64,000 nt of DNA from Bradyrhizobium sp. CIAT3101 (GTDB lineage Bacteria > Pseudomonadota > Alphaproteobacteria > Rhizobiales > Xanthobacteraceae), in contig NZ_CP121634.1 in NCBI RefSeq assembly GCF_029714945.1, positions 3,369,001 to 3,433,000 of the forward strand, read 5' to 3'. The notes beneath the pieces are model-generated. The model was not told the origin of the DNA. It ran no database searches and saw only the letters and a program-made list of their open reading frames with translations. Each line of letters opens with the position of its first letter. Position 1 is the first letter of the stretch. This document shows, piece by piece, positions 1 through 8,329 of this stretch. The position numbers and the translations under genes were made by a program.

Positions 1-1
1 G

Positions 2-52
2 TCGCTGGGATCGAAGCCGGAAGCGGCCGAGGAGGAATCCGGGGAGGCCTGA
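2..52 (+). CDS. C-terminal end of an unidentified protein (partial)
   Basis: One reading frame runs in from the window edge and stops at TGA 50-52, giving a short acidic tail (ending EEESGEA) with GC-rich codons typical of this genome. Such Glu/Ala-rich tails are common at protein C-termini. Nothing upstream is visible, so the product cannot be named. The call rests only on composition and on the absence of another explanation for these bases. Confidence 0.35.
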   Translation, partial: SLGSKPEAAEEESGEA

Positions 53-60
53 GCAAGCGC

Positions 61-194
61 CTCGTCCTTCGAGACGACCGCTGCGCGGTCTCCTCAGGAT
101 GAGGCTGATCAGCATAAGTGCCCGTTAGAGCTGTTGCCGCACAATCCGTCCTCATCCTGAGGAGCCCGCCTGAAGCGGGCGTCTCGAAGGATGC
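61..194. repeat. Long imperfect inverted repeat of the Bradyrhizobium REP type
   Basis: The left arm (about 63-104, cgtccttcgagacg ... cctcaggatgagg) is the inverse of the right arm (about 150-193, cctcatcctgagg ... cgtctcgaaggatg). About 45 bases separate the arms, and each arm holds its own small GC-rich hairpin. Copies of this kind are scattered between genes in Bradyrhizobium genomes. It lies downstream of egtD and could help end its transcript. Confidence 0.8.
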
Positions 195-235
195 GCTGCA
201 GGAAGCCGCTCTGAAATGCGATGGCGCCGGAGCGT

Positions 236-1207
236 TTACTCCGCCGCCTCGAGCGCGTGCACCGAGAACATCTTCGCCGCGTCCGTCCAGCTCTCGCGCA
301 CCCGCCATCCGGCGCCGTGCGCCAGCGCGGCAAAACGCTCGAGGCTGTATTTGTAGCTGTTCTCGGTGTGGATGCTCTCGCCCGGCCGGAACGAGAAACT
401 GGTGCCGAGCAGGCGCACGGTCTGGCTCTTCCGGCTGATCAGGTGCATCTCGATCCGGTGCCGGTCGTGATTGTAGATCGCGCCGTGGGTGAAGGCGGAG
501 AGGTCAAAATTGCCGCCGAGCTCGCGGTTGATCCGCACGAGGACATTGAGGTTGAAGCGCGCGGTGACACCGGCGGCATCGTTGTAGGCGGCGTGGAGCA
601 GACGCTCCTCTTTCTCGAGGTCGGCGCCGATGATCATCTGCGCGCCCTTGCCGAGGATCTGGCGGGCACTCTTCAAGAACGCCTGTGCCTCATGCGGCTC
701 GAAATTGCCGATGGTCGAGCCCGGGAAGAAGCCGACCTTGGGCATTGACGCCACCGCCTTGGGCAGCTCGAACGGCGTGGTGAAATCGGCCGCGACCGGA
801 TAGATGCCGAGCGAGGGGAAATCCCGCTTCAGCCCGTTGGCCTGTGCCTTCAGGAAATCGCCGGAGATATCGACGGGCACATAGGCCGCGAACCTGGACT
901 GGTTCAGCAGCAGACGAACTTTTGTGGTCGCACCCGCGCCGAATTCGACTAGCGCGGCATTTTCGGGAATGATCTTTGCGATCTCGCTGCCGCGCTCCTT
1001 CAGGATCGCAAGCTCGGTACGCGTCGGATAATATTCCGGCAGGCGCGTGATCGCCTCGAACAGCTCCGATCCGGTCGCGTCATAAAAATATTTCGGCGAC
1101 AGTTTCTTCGGCTGCTGCGAGAGGTCCTCGATGGCCTCGCGGGCGAAGGCGGTCGTCTGCTCGTCGGGGAGATGGGCTTCGGCCAAGGCGCTGGCGTGCA
1201 CATTCAT
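236..1207 (-). CDS. egtD: L-histidine N-alpha-methyltransferase EgtD
   Basis: Cytosolic SAM-dependent enzyme that trimethylates histidine to hercynine, the first step of ergothioneine synthesis. The 323-residue length is normal for EgtD. A SAM-binding VEFGAGATTK motif lies near residues 87-96, and the family signature PGSTIGNFEP near 162-171. It is the second gene of an egtB-egtD operon, 60 bases after egtB, so both probably share the EcfG-like promoter upstream of egtB. No egtA, egtC or egtE homologue is in the window. The remaining C-S lyase step must be encoded elsewhere. Confidence 0.95.
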   Translation of the reverse strand: MNVHASALAEAHLPDEQTTAFAREAIEDLSQQPKKLSPKYFYDATGSELFEAITRLPEYYPTRTELAILKERGSEIAKIIPENAALVEFGAGATTKVRLLLNQSRFAAYVPVDISGDFLKAQANGLKRDFPSLGIYPVAADFTTPFELPKAVASMPKVGFFPGSTIGNFEPHEAQAFLKSARQILGKGAQMIIGADLEKEERLLHAAYNDAAGVTARFNLNVLVRINRELGGNFDLSAFTHGAIYNHDRHRIEMHLISRKSQTVRLLGTSFSFRPGESIHTENSYKYSLERFAALAHGAGWRVRESWTDAAKMFSVHALEAAE

Positions 1208-1267
1208 GATACTCTCCTGAACGCGCTGTCCGGCGCGCGGTTGTCGTCGGATGAGACTTCAAAGACG

Positions 1268-2515
1268 TCAGACGTAATCGGCGAGCCGCAACCCCGTGAA
1301 TTGCCAGCGGTGGTGCGGATAAAAGAAGTTGCGATATGTGACACGGCTATGACCGTCGGGCGTCGCAAGTGACGAGCCGCGCAGCACCAGCTGGTTGACC
1401 ATGAATTTGCCGTTGTACTCGCCGAGCGCGCCCTCAATGGCGCGGTAGCCGGGGTAGGGTGAATAAGATGAACGCGTCCACTGCCAGACGATGCCGAAGG
1501 CGTCGTTGAGCTGGCCGGCGCGTGCGGCAACCTCCCATTCCATCTCGGTCGGCAGGTGCTTTCCGGCCCAGCGCGCAAACGCATCGGCCTCGTAATAACT
1601 GATATGGCAGACCGGTGCGTCGGGATCGACGGGCTTGACGCCGGCAAGCGTCATCACATGCCACTGACCATCGATCTCGCGCCAATGACCTGGGGCCTGC
1701 CAATCTTCCTTGCTGGCCGCGGCAAAGCCGTCCATCAGCCAGAGCGTTGCGGTCCGGTAGCCGCCGTCGCGCATGAAGGCGAGCCATTCGCGATTGGTGA
1801 TCAGATTGCGCGCGATCTTCACCGGGCCGATCAGGGCGCGATGCGCGGGCTTTTCGTTGTCGAAATGAAAGCTGTCGTCGACATGGCCGACGGTGTGGAT
1901 GCCTTCATTGAGTGTCAGCCAGTCCTCACCCATGCGCGTCGCGGCCGGAAAGCGCCAATCCGCATCGTAGGCGGGATAGATCGGGTTCTGCGCAAACGCG
2001 TGCAGGATGTCCGTGAACATCAATTCCTGATGTTGCTGCTCGTGGTTCAGGCCGACCTCGACCAGTGGCGCCACGGCCCGAAGCTTGTCCTCGCCGGCCT
2101 CGCGGAAGAATTTGACGACGGCAGCATCGACATGGCGGCGATAGGCGCCGACCTCGTCGGCACTGGGCCGGGTGATGTCGCCGCGATGATTGCGGGCATG
2201 GCGGGGACCGGCGCTGACGTAATAAGAATTGAACAGGAACGCGAAATCGGGGTGGAAGGGCCGGTAGCCAGGGGCGTGCTCGCCGAGCAAGAACTGCTCC
2301 CAGAACCAGGTGGTATGCGCTCGGTGCCATTTCGCCGGACTCGCGTCCGGCATCGACTGGATCTGCTGATCCTCGGGGGAGAGCGGCGCGGCCCGGCGCT
2401 CGGTCTCGTTGCGGACCGCGAGAAACGCGGCCTCGAGCCGCTGGGCGAGGCCGCCCTGGTTGGGGGAGGGTGACGAAAGCGGCGGACTGGCCGTTGCGGA
2501 GGCTTGTTTCGTCAC
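1268..2515 (-). CDS. egtB: Ergothioneine biosynthesis sulfoxide synthase EgtB
   Basis: Non-haem iron oxygenase that joins a thiol donor (cysteine or gamma-glutamylcysteine) to hercynine. It has an N-terminal DinB-like domain, with WHRAHT near residues 63-68 and the metal motif HEQQHQE near 158-164. A C-terminal FGE-sulfatase domain ends in WQWTRSSYSP and the TGLRLADYV tail. I prefer the GTG start at 2515, preceded by GGAG, which gives 415 residues. The upstream ATG at 2572 lies outside the proposed promoter and would add a poor N-terminus. No EgtA or EgtC is nearby, which hints at use of cysteine directly, but this is inference. Confidence 0.93.
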   Translation of the reverse strand: MTKQASATASPPLSSPSPNQGGLAQRLEAAFLAVRNETERRAAPLSPEDQQIQSMPDASPAKWHRAHTTWFWEQFLLGEHAPGYRPFHPDFAFLFNSYYVSAGPRHARNHRGDITRPSADEVGAYRRHVDAAVVKFFREAGEDKLRAVAPLVEVGLNHEQQHQELMFTDILHAFAQNPIYPAYDADWRFPAATRMGEDWLTLNEGIHTVGHVDDSFHFDNEKPAHRALIGPVKIARNLITNREWLAFMRDGGYRTATLWLMDGFAAASKEDWQAPGHWREIDGQWHVMTLAGVKPVDPDAPVCHISYYEADAFARWAGKHLPTEMEWEVAARAGQLNDAFGIVWQWTRSSYSPYPGYRAIEGALGEYNGKFMVNQLVLRGSSLATPDGHSRVTYRNFFYPHHRWQFTGLRLADYV

Positions 2516-2539
2516 GTTTTTCTCCAGACAGGACAAGAG

Positions 2540-2564
2540 AACGTTGTTGGCGATACCCGGTTCC
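2540..2564 (-). promoter_or_regulatory. EcfG-type general stress promoter of egtB-egtD
   Basis: On the minus strand GGAAC (2564-2560), a 16-base spacer and CGTT (2543-2540) match the established consensus for EcfG sigma factors of alphaproteobacteria exactly. Transcription would begin about 15-20 bases before the GTG at 2515, leaving a short leader with the GGAG ribosome site. The rest of the 291-base gap up to grxD (2565-2806) shows only a GC-rich hairpin and no gene. Confidence 0.75.
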
Positions 2565-2806
2565 AAAACCAAGGTTCGTCCTAGATAGGGGCTCCGTTAC
2601 GGTATGAAAGTCCTCCCCGGCGATGATATTCGTGCCATCATGCAATGGGCCCAGAGGTGCCCTGGCCGACCGTCCAGGGGCGGTTCGCCGCCATTTTACT
2701 TTGGATGCACAACGGTTTGGGCTACATATATAGGCAGGTATCGGGTTAGATCGGCTGAGCCGGCCCGGAATGACAGGTGAGGGCTCTGCCCCAGAAGGAT
2801 ACGGAT

Positions 2807-3133
2807 ATGAGCATCGCGGAATTCATCGACAACGAAGTGAAGTCGAACGACGTGGTTTTGTTCATGAAGGGTACGCCGCAATTTCCGCAGTGCGGTTTCT
2901 CCGGCCAGGTCGTGCAGATCCTCGACCACATCGGCGTCGGCTATAAGGGCCTGAACGTCCTCGAATCCGCCGAGCTCCGCAACGGCATCAAGGAATACTC
3001 GAACTGGCCGACCATCCCCCAGCTCTACGTGAAGGGCGAGTTCATCGGCGGTTGCGACATCGTCCGCGAGATGTTCCAGGCCGGCGAGCTGCAGCAGCTC
3101 TTCTCCGAGAAGGGCGTCGCGGTCGCGGCCTGA
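2807..3133 (+). CDS. grxD: Monothiol glutaredoxin, Grx4 family
   Basis: CGFS-type monothiol glutaredoxin, a cytosolic carrier and sensor of [2Fe-2S] clusters. The 108-residue protein has [12 protein letters not shown] at residues 21-32 with active-site Cys29. It also has the glutathione-binding [19 protein letters not shown] segment. The ATG at 2807 is chosen because AAGGAT precedes it by seven bases; an in-frame start 30 bases upstream has no such site. BolA, its usual partner, is not adjacent. The macrodomain gene follows after three bases and is probably co-transcribed. Confidence 0.95.
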   Translation: MSIAEFIDNEVKSNDVVLFMKGTPQFPQCGFSGQVVQILDHIGVGYKGLNVLESAELRNGIKEYSNWPTIPQLYVKGEFIGGCDIVREMFQAGELQQLFSEKGVAVAA

Positions 3134-3136
3134 TCC

Positions 3137-3688
3137 GTGACGGTGCTGACGCGCCGGATCGGCGCCGTGCAGCTCGACATCATCGTTGCTGACATCACGA
3201 CTCTCGGCGTTGACGCTATCGTCAACGCCGCAAATTCGTCGCTCCTCGGCGGGGGCGGCGTCGATGGCGCGATCCACGACGCTGCCGGGCCTGAGCTGCT
3301 GGCCGAGTGCCAGACGCTCGGAGGATGCTCGACCGGTGATGCGAAGATTACCAAGGGATATCGGCTCAAGGCCGCCCGTGTGATCCATACCGTCGGACCG
3401 GTCTGGAACGGCGGCACGCACGGCGAGGATGACCTGCTGGCCTCCTGTTATCGCCGTTCCATGGAGCTGTGCGGAAAGCACGAGCTAACGTCGGTGGGAT
3501 TCCCCGCGATTTCGACGGGCATTTTTCGCTTTCCTACCGATCGGGCAGCGAAGATTGCGGTCCATGCGACGATCGACGCGCTGCCGGCCGCGCCGACGGT
3601 CGGTCACGTCATATTCTGTTGTTTTTCGGAGGCAAGCGCCGCCCTCCACACGGACGTTTTGGCGCGGTACGGCAGCCCTTGTGCCTGA
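3137..3688 (+). CDS. Macrodomain protein, probable O-acetyl-ADP-ribose deacetylase
   Basis: Single macrodomain of 183 residues, of the YmdB/MacroD class that hydrolyses O-acetyl-ADP-ribose and can remove ADP-ribose from acidic residues. The ADP-ribose loops are visible: [19 protein letters not shown] near residues 31-49 and the later [13 protein letters not shown]. It starts at GTG 3137, three bases after grxD, so translation is likely coupled. The position after His in the first loop reads DAAG where many relatives have RAAG. The substrate is inferred from family only. Confidence 0.92.
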   Translation: MTVLTRRIGAVQLDIIVADITTLGVDAIVNAANSSLLGGGGVDGAIHDAAGPELLAECQTLGGCSTGDAKITKGYRLKAARVIHTVGPVWNGGTHGEDDLLASCYRRSMELCGKHELTSVGFPAISTGIFRFPTDRAAKIAVHATIDALPAAPTVGHVIFCCFSEASAALHTDVLARYGSPCA

Positions 3689-3734
3689 TAATTCGGTCAG
3701 TAAACTCCGGCCGGCCATGTTCCGGGGAGGGGAT

Positions 3735-5021
3735 ATGATTTCACGTTTTGGACGATTTTCTTTGCTCTGCGGCGCGCTTTTATCGTTTGGCACGATGTCG
3801 CTCGCGCGCGCGGAAGGCACCTACGAGATTCCGGCCGGCGCGCATTTCAATCAGGAGAAGCTCGGCAAGATCAGCGAGTTCTTCAAGAACGAGGTTGCGA
3901 CCGGCAAGATTGCGGGTGCAACCGTGCTGATCAAGCAGCACGGCAAGCCGGTCTACCATGAAGCCTTCGGCGTGCAGGACGTGGTCAGCAAGGCACCGAT
4001 CACCGACAAGACGATCTTCCGCCTGTTCTCGATGAGCAAGGCGATCACTGCCGTGGCCGCGATGAAAATGCTCGAGGACGGCAAGATCAAGCTCGACGAT
4101 CCCGTCTCCAAATACATCCCGTCCTTCGCCAATGTGAAGGTTGGCGTCGAGAAGAAGGCCGACGATGGCACCAAGTCGCTCGAGCTCGTGCCGCCGAACC
4201 GGCCGATGACGGTGCATGATCTGATGACGCACACCTCGGGCGTCACCTACGGCTTTTATGGCGACACCCTGGTCCGCAAGGCCTATCGCGACGCCAATAT
4301 CTATGCCGGCGATTTCGACCTCGCCGAGTTCGCCGAACGCATCGCAAAGCTGCCGCTGCACAACCAGCCGGGCGCGCTCTGGCAATACGGCCATTCCACC
4401 GACATCCTGGCGCGCGTCATGGAGGTCGCGGCGGGCAAGCCGCTGCTCGATATCGAGCGGGAGACGCTGCTCGGTCCGCTCGGCATGGTGGACACCGGCT
4501 TCCTCGTGACGGACCCCGAGAAGCAGAAGCTCCTGGCGCAGCCGGTGCCGAACGACAGCGATTTCCGGGTCGGCCGCATCAACGATCCGACGGTCGTCAA
4601 GAAGATCCAGTTTGCCAGCGGCGGCATGGTGACGACCATGGCCGACTATGAGCGCTTCGCGCAGATGCTGCTCAACGGCGGCACGCTGGACGGCAAGACC
4701 ATCCTCAAGCCCGAGACCTTCAAGCTGATGGTGACCGACCAGGTCGGCCCGAATTCCGGCGTCAGTCGTGACTATTTCTACTTTCCCGGCGACGGTTTCG
4801 GCTTCGGGCTCGGTCTTGCCGTCCGCACCGATCCCGGCAACGCAAAACCGTCGCCGCCCGGCGATCTCGGTGAATTGAAGTGGGACGGTGCCTCCGGCTG
4901 CTATTTCGTGATCGACCCCAAGCAGGACATGTTCTTTGTCCTGCTTGAACAGACCCCGACCGAGCGCCAGCGCATCCAGCGGACATTGAAGCAACTGATC
5001 TATGAATCCATGGAGAACTGA
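3735..5021 (+). CDS. Exported beta-lactamase-fold serine hydrolase, copy 1
   Basis: Class C beta-lactamase/esterase fold protein (COG1680) of 428 residues with an N-terminal signal peptide ending near SLARA-EG, so probably periplasmic. The nucleophile motif SMSK sits in FRLFSMSKAIT and the second motif in WQYGHSTD (Tyr-Gly-His where penicillin-binding enzymes have Tyr-x-Asn). The ATG at 3735 follows GGGGAGGGG. Longer upstream starts would run back through the macrodomain gene in another frame. It is followed one base later by a close paralogue. Substrate unknown; hydrolysis of an ester or D-amino acid compound is a family-level guess. Confidence 0.9.
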   Translation: MISRFGRFSLLCGALLSFGTMSLARAEGTYEIPAGAHFNQEKLGKISEFFKNEVATGKIAGATVLIKQHGKPVYHEAFGVQDVVSKAPITDKTIFRLFSMSKAITAVAAMKMLEDGKIKLDDPVSKYIPSFANVKVGVEKKADDGTKSLELVPPNRPMTVHDLMTHTSGVTYGFYGDTLVRKAYRDANIYAGDFDLAEFAERIAKLPLHNQPGALWQYGHSTDILARVMEVAAGKPLLDIERETLLGPLGMVDTGFLVTDPEKQKLLAQPVPNDSDFRVGRINDPTVVKKIQFASGGMVTTMADYERFAQMLLNGGTLDGKTILKPETFKLMVTDQVGPNSGVSRDYFYFPGDGFGFGLGLAVRTDPGNAKPSPPGDLGELKWDGASGCYFVIDPKQDMFFVLLEQTPTERQRIQRTLKQLIYESMEN

Positions 5022-5022
5022 C

Positions 5023-6285
5023 ATGCACGGGCGCCGCGGGCTGATTGCGGCGCTCGTCCTTTTGTTCAGCGTCGTCGGTGCGCGAGCGGACGCCGAGAAC
5101 CGCGCGCACAACTTCACGCCGGAGGGCCTGGCAAAAGTCTCCGACTACATCAGGAACGAGGTCGCGACCGGCAAGTTTCCGGGCGCGATCCTGCTGCTCC
5201 AGCAGCACGGCAAGCCGGTCTATTACGAGAATTTCGGGGTCCGCGACGTCGCGACCGAACTTTCGATGAGCGCGGACACGATCTTCCGGCTCTATTCGAT
5301 GTCGAAGCCGATCACCTCTGTCCTGGCGATGATGCTGGTCGAGGAGGGCAAGCTTGCAATCAACGACCCCGTCTCGAAATACATTCCGGCCTTTGCCGGC
5401 ATGAAGGTCGGAGTCGAGAAGAAGGCCGAGGACGACAAGGTCTCGCTGGAGCTGGAGCCGCTCAATCGTCCGGTGACGATCGAGGATTTGATGCGCCATA
5501 CGTCCGGGATTCCCTATGGCTATTATGGCGGGGGCCTGGTGAACAAGCTCTATGCGGACGCCGGTCTGTTCGACAGCAAAGACCTGACCAATGCCGAACT
5601 CGTCGCGAAGATCACCGCGCTGCCGCTTGCCGAACAGCCCGGCACGATCTGGGATTACGGCCATTCCACCGATGTGCTTGGCCGCATCATCGAGGTGATC
5701 TCGGGGAAATCGCTGCTCGCGTTCGCGACGGAGCGGCTGCTTGATCCACTCGGGATGAAGGACACCGCGTTCTATGTCGCCGATCCCGCCAAGTGGCCGC
5801 GTATCGCCGAGCCGATGCCGCAGGATCGCGCGATCAGCCCGATGACGCAGGTCCGCGATCCTCGGAAACCATTGCGATGGGAGTCGGGCGGTGGCGGCCT
5901 CGTCGGCACCATCGGCGACTATGCGCGCTTCTCGCAGATGCTGCTCAACCGCGGCACCTTCGAGGGACGACGCTATCTCAAGCCTGAAACCCTCGCCGTG
6001 ATGGCGTCGGACCACATCGGTCCTGACACCCATGTCGAGCGTGACAAGAACTATTACCCGGGGGAGAGCTCGGGCTACGGCCTCGGCGTCGCCGTGCGCA
6101 TCTCGGTGCCGTCAGGCACATCGTGGCCGCTCGGTGAATATCGCTGGGATGGCGTCGGCGGCACCTTCTTCTTCATCGATCCCGAAGACGATCTGTTCGG
6201 GATTTTCATGGTGCAGACCCCGTCGCAGCGCGGCCGCATTCAGCTCGCGCTGAAGACGCTGATCTATCAGGCGATGGGGCGGTGA
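5023..6285 (+). CDS. Exported beta-lactamase-fold serine hydrolase, copy 2
   Basis: Tandem paralogue of the preceding gene, 420 residues, with a signal peptide (LIAALVLLFSVVGARA), SMSK in FRLYSMSKPIT, and WDYGHSTD. The two proteins align along their whole length, including the KYIP, VGVEKKA and HTSG segments. The ATG at 5023 is one base after the stop of copy 1 and is served by GGAGAA inside the end of that gene, so translation is coupled. Its last strands carry FFFIDPEDD where copy 1 has YFVIDPKQD. The pair may differ in substrate or act together. Confidence 0.9.
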   Translation: MHGRRGLIAALVLLFSVVGARADAENRAHNFTPEGLAKVSDYIRNEVATGKFPGAILLLQQHGKPVYYENFGVRDVATELSMSADTIFRLYSMSKPITSVLAMMLVEEGKLAINDPVSKYIPAFAGMKVGVEKKAEDDKVSLELEPLNRPVTIEDLMRHTSGIPYGYYGGGLVNKLYADAGLFDSKDLTNAELVAKITALPLAEQPGTIWDYGHSTDVLGRIIEVISGKSLLAFATERLLDPLGMKDTAFYVADPAKWPRIAEPMPQDRAISPMTQVRDPRKPLRWESGGGGLVGTIGDYARFSQMLLNRGTFEGRRYLKPETLAVMASDHIGPDTHVERDKNYYPGESSGYGLGVAVRISVPSGTSWPLGEYRWDGVGGTFFFIDPEDDLFGIFMVQTPSQRGRIQLALKTLIYQAMGR

Positions 6286-6297
6286 TCGTGTTCGGTT

Positions 6298-6352
6298 GTC
6301 CGCTTTCGTCGCTCGGATTTCGCTGCGCTCCATCCGGGCTACACGGGACTTA
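6298..6352. repeat. Fragment of a dispersed Bradyrhizobium intergenic repeat
   Basis: The stretch ctcggatttcgctgcgctcc followed by atccgggctaca resembles a palindromic element often seen between genes in Bradyrhizobium. It fills the gap between two convergent genes. Only part of the element is present and I cannot align it to other copies here. Confidence 0.5.
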
Positions 6353-6356
6353 AGTC

Positions 6357-7424
6357 TTAAGCCCCGCGCACGATCTCTCTGACATAGCCGATCGTTTCCT
6401 CGATCTGGCTCGCATTGACGTCGAGATGCGTGCAGGCGCGGATGCGGCCGTCCATCATCGCGAGCGTCACGCCGCGCTGGCGCAGTGCGGCGACCATCTT
6501 GTCGCCTGAGACGCCGGCGCCGTCGGGCCTGAAGAAGACGAGGTTGGTCTCGGGCTCCTGCACCTCGACGCCCGAGATCTGCGAGAGTCCGCGGGCCAGC
6601 GCGCGCGCATTGGCGTGGTCGTCGGCGAGGCGGTCAACGTGGTGGTCGAGCGCGTAGATGCAGGCGGCGGCACAGACGCCGGCCTGCCGCATCGAGCCGC
6701 CGAGGCGCTGCTTCCACTGCCAGACTGCATCGATGAAGGCACGGGTGCCCGCGAGCACGCCGCCGATCGGCGCGCCGAGGCCCTTGGAGAAATCGATCCA
6801 GGCCGAATCCCAGCCCGCGGTCATGTCGCGCGGCGAGATACCGCTCGCGACCGTGGCGTTGAGCAGGCGCGCGCCGTCCATGTGGGTGACGAGGCCATGT
6901 TGTCTGGCGATCGCGACGATCTCGTCGAGCGCCGCCTTCTTCCAGATCGTGCCGCCGCCGATATTGGCGGTCTGCTCGACGCTGACGACGGTCTGTGTCG
7001 GCTGGTAGCGCGTGCGCGGATGCAGGGCCTTGCGGAACGTCTCCGGCGTGAACTGGCCGTCGGCGCCCTTGAGCTGGGTCACCTGGAAGCCGCCAATCGC
7101 GGCATGCGCGCCGCCTTCGCGGGCGATGATATGCGCGGTCTCGTGCGCCAGGATCTCGTCGCCGGGACGGCAATGCACCAGCGTCGCGGTGACGTTGCAC
7201 ATCGTACCGGACGGCATGTAGACCGCCGCCTCCTTGCCCATCAGATCGGCGACGCGCTCGCACAGTGCGTTCACGGTCGGATCGTCGCCGACCTGCTCGT
7301 CACCGACTTCGGCCCGCGCCATCGCTTCGCGCATCGCAGCCGTCGGCTTGGTCTGCGTGTCCGAGAGCAGATTGATGCGCACCGGCGGCGCCTTGGGATC
7401 GATCGGGGGCGGGGTGTAGAGCAT
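6357..7424 (-). CDS. ltaE: Low-specificity L-threonine aldolase
   Basis: PLP enzyme of fold type I that splits L-threonine (and allo-threonine) into glycine and acetaldehyde. The 355-residue protein shows the N-terminal LLSDTQTKPT, the ring-stacking region HETAHI, the cofactor Asp in HMDGARL near 183, and the Schiff-base lysine in DFSKGLGAPIGG near 214. Length and motifs fit the bacterial aldolase family. It lies downstream of rpsD but beyond that gene's terminator, so it probably has its own promoter in the short gap before 7473. Closely related beta-eliminating lyases are the only alternative. Confidence 0.9.
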   Translation of the reverse strand: MLYTPPPIDPKAPPVRINLLSDTQTKPTAAMREAMARAEVGDEQVGDDPTVNALCERVADLMGKEAAVYMPSGTMCNVTATLVHCRPGDEILAHETAHIIAREGGAHAAIGGFQVTQLKGADGQFTPETFRKALHPRTRYQPTQTVVSVEQTANIGGGTIWKKAALDEIVAIARQHGLVTHMDGARLLNATVASGISPRDMTAGWDSAWIDFSKGLGAPIGGVLAGTRAFIDAVWQWKQRLGGSMRQAGVCAAACIYALDHHVDRLADDHANARALARGLSQISGVEVQEPETNLVFFRPDGAGVSGDKMVAALRQRGVTLAMMDGRIRACTHLDVNASQIEETIGYVREIVRGA

Positions 7425-7472
7425 GCGACGGCTCCTGAAAGCATTGCGGCCACTGAAGTGTGGCTCTTAAGC

Positions 7473-7500
7473 AAAAAGGCCCCGGCGAACCGGGGCCTTT
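7473..7500 (-). terminator. Intrinsic terminator of rpsD
   Basis: On the minus strand an 8-bp GGCCCCGG/CCGGGGCC stem with a TTCG tetraloop (7478-7497) is followed by five T residues (7477-7473), 14 bases after the rpsD stop. This is a textbook factor-independent terminator. Confidence 0.9.
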
Positions 7501-7513
7501 CGATATTCAGATC

Positions 7514-8131
7514 TTAGCGCGAATAGAATTCGACGACCAGATGGGGCTCCATCTGCACCGGGAACGGCACGTCGGAGAGGCCGGGGATGCGCACGTACTT
7601 GGCGGTCATCTTGCCGTGGTCGACTTCGAGATAGTCGGGGGTGTCGCGCTCGGGAAGCTGGCTGGCTTCGAGAACGTGGGCGAGCTGCTTGGAGGCTTCC
7701 TTGACCTCGATCACGTCGCCGACCTTGATCTGGTAGCTCGAGATGTTGACCTTGCGGCCGTTCACCTTGATGTGGCCGTGGTTGATGAACTGGCGCGCGG
7801 CGAAGATCGTCGAGACGAACTTGGCGCGGTACACGACCGCGTCGAGACGACGCTCGAGCAGGCCGATCAGGTTCTCGCCGGTGTCACCCTTGAGGCGGCT
7901 CGCCTCGACATAGATGCCGTGGAACTGACGTTCGGAAATGTTGGCGTAGTAGCCCTTCAGCTTCTGCTTGGCGCGCAGCTGCACGCCGAAGTCGGAAAGC
8001 TTGCCCTTGCGGCGCTGGCCGTGCTGGCCGGGGCCGTATTCCCTGCGGTTCACGGGGCTCTTCGGGCGGCCCCAGATGTTCTGGCCCATACGGCGATCGA
8101 GTTTGTACTTCGCCTCACTGCGCTTAGTCAT
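7514..8131 (-). CDS. rpsD: 30S ribosomal protein S4
   Basis: Primary 16S rRNA-binding protein of the small subunit. The 205 residues include the N-terminal [14 protein letters not shown] and [21 protein letters not shown], and the S4 RNA-binding domain near residues 95-160 with [11 protein letters not shown] and [13 protein letters not shown]. The ATG at 8131 is preceded by GAAGAGGA. The longer open frame to 8278 reads through the leader and is not coding. It stands alone, not in the alpha operon, with its own promoter and terminator, as is usual in alphaproteobacteria. Confidence 0.98.
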   Translation of the reverse strand: MTKRSEAKYKLDRRMGQNIWGRPKSPVNRREYGPGQHGQRRKGKLSDFGVQLRAKQKLKGYYANISERQFHGIYVEASRLKGDTGENLIGLLERRLDAVVYRAKFVSTIFAARQFINHGHIKVNGRKVNISSYQIKVGDVIEVKEASKQLAHVLEASQLPERDTPDYLEVDHGKMTAKYVRIPGLSDVPFPVQMEPHLVVEFYSR

Positions 8132-8251
8132 CGCGTCCTCTTCGGTTGCATGGTTTGAGGAAACGCGCCCTCCTGGGTGACGGGCTAGCCCGGCACTGAC
8201 AGGTCCGATCCCAAAGCTTGAAGGAACAGGACCACGGGTCGCGAAACGCTT

Positions 8252-8273
8252 CGCGGGCCGAAATCGGCCCGCG
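8252..8273 (-). other. Strong hairpin in the rpsD leader
   Basis: A near-perfect 22-base palindrome (cgcgggccga/tcggcccgcg around two A residues) lies just after the expected rpsD transcription start and about 120 bases before the start codon. There is no U-run, so it is not a simple terminator. S4 represses its own synthesis through leader RNA in other bacteria, and a similar role here is possible but unproven. Confidence 0.5.
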
Positions 8274-8282
8274 AGCAAGGGG

Positions 8283-8312
8283 CTTTTAGGAGAGTTTGGG
8301 CCGATTTGTCAA
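8283..8312 (-). promoter_or_regulatory. Sigma-70-type promoter of rpsD
   Basis: On the minus strand TTGACA (8312-8307), an 18-base spacer and TAAAAG (8288-8283) match the housekeeping consensus well. They lie in the only gap upstream of rpsD and predict a leader of about 145 bases. Confidence 0.65.
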
Positions 8313-8329
8313 TGCGAACGGCCCCGGAA

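Noticed and set aside
2516..2572. ATG at 2572 as the egtB start
   Set aside because: It is upstream of the EcfG-like promoter and adds residues that look unlike EgtB. The GTG at 2515 has GGAG.
3780..5117. 445-codon minus-strand frame over the first serine hydrolase
   Set aside because: The plus strand carries a complete enzyme with signal peptide and active-site motifs; the antisense product has none.
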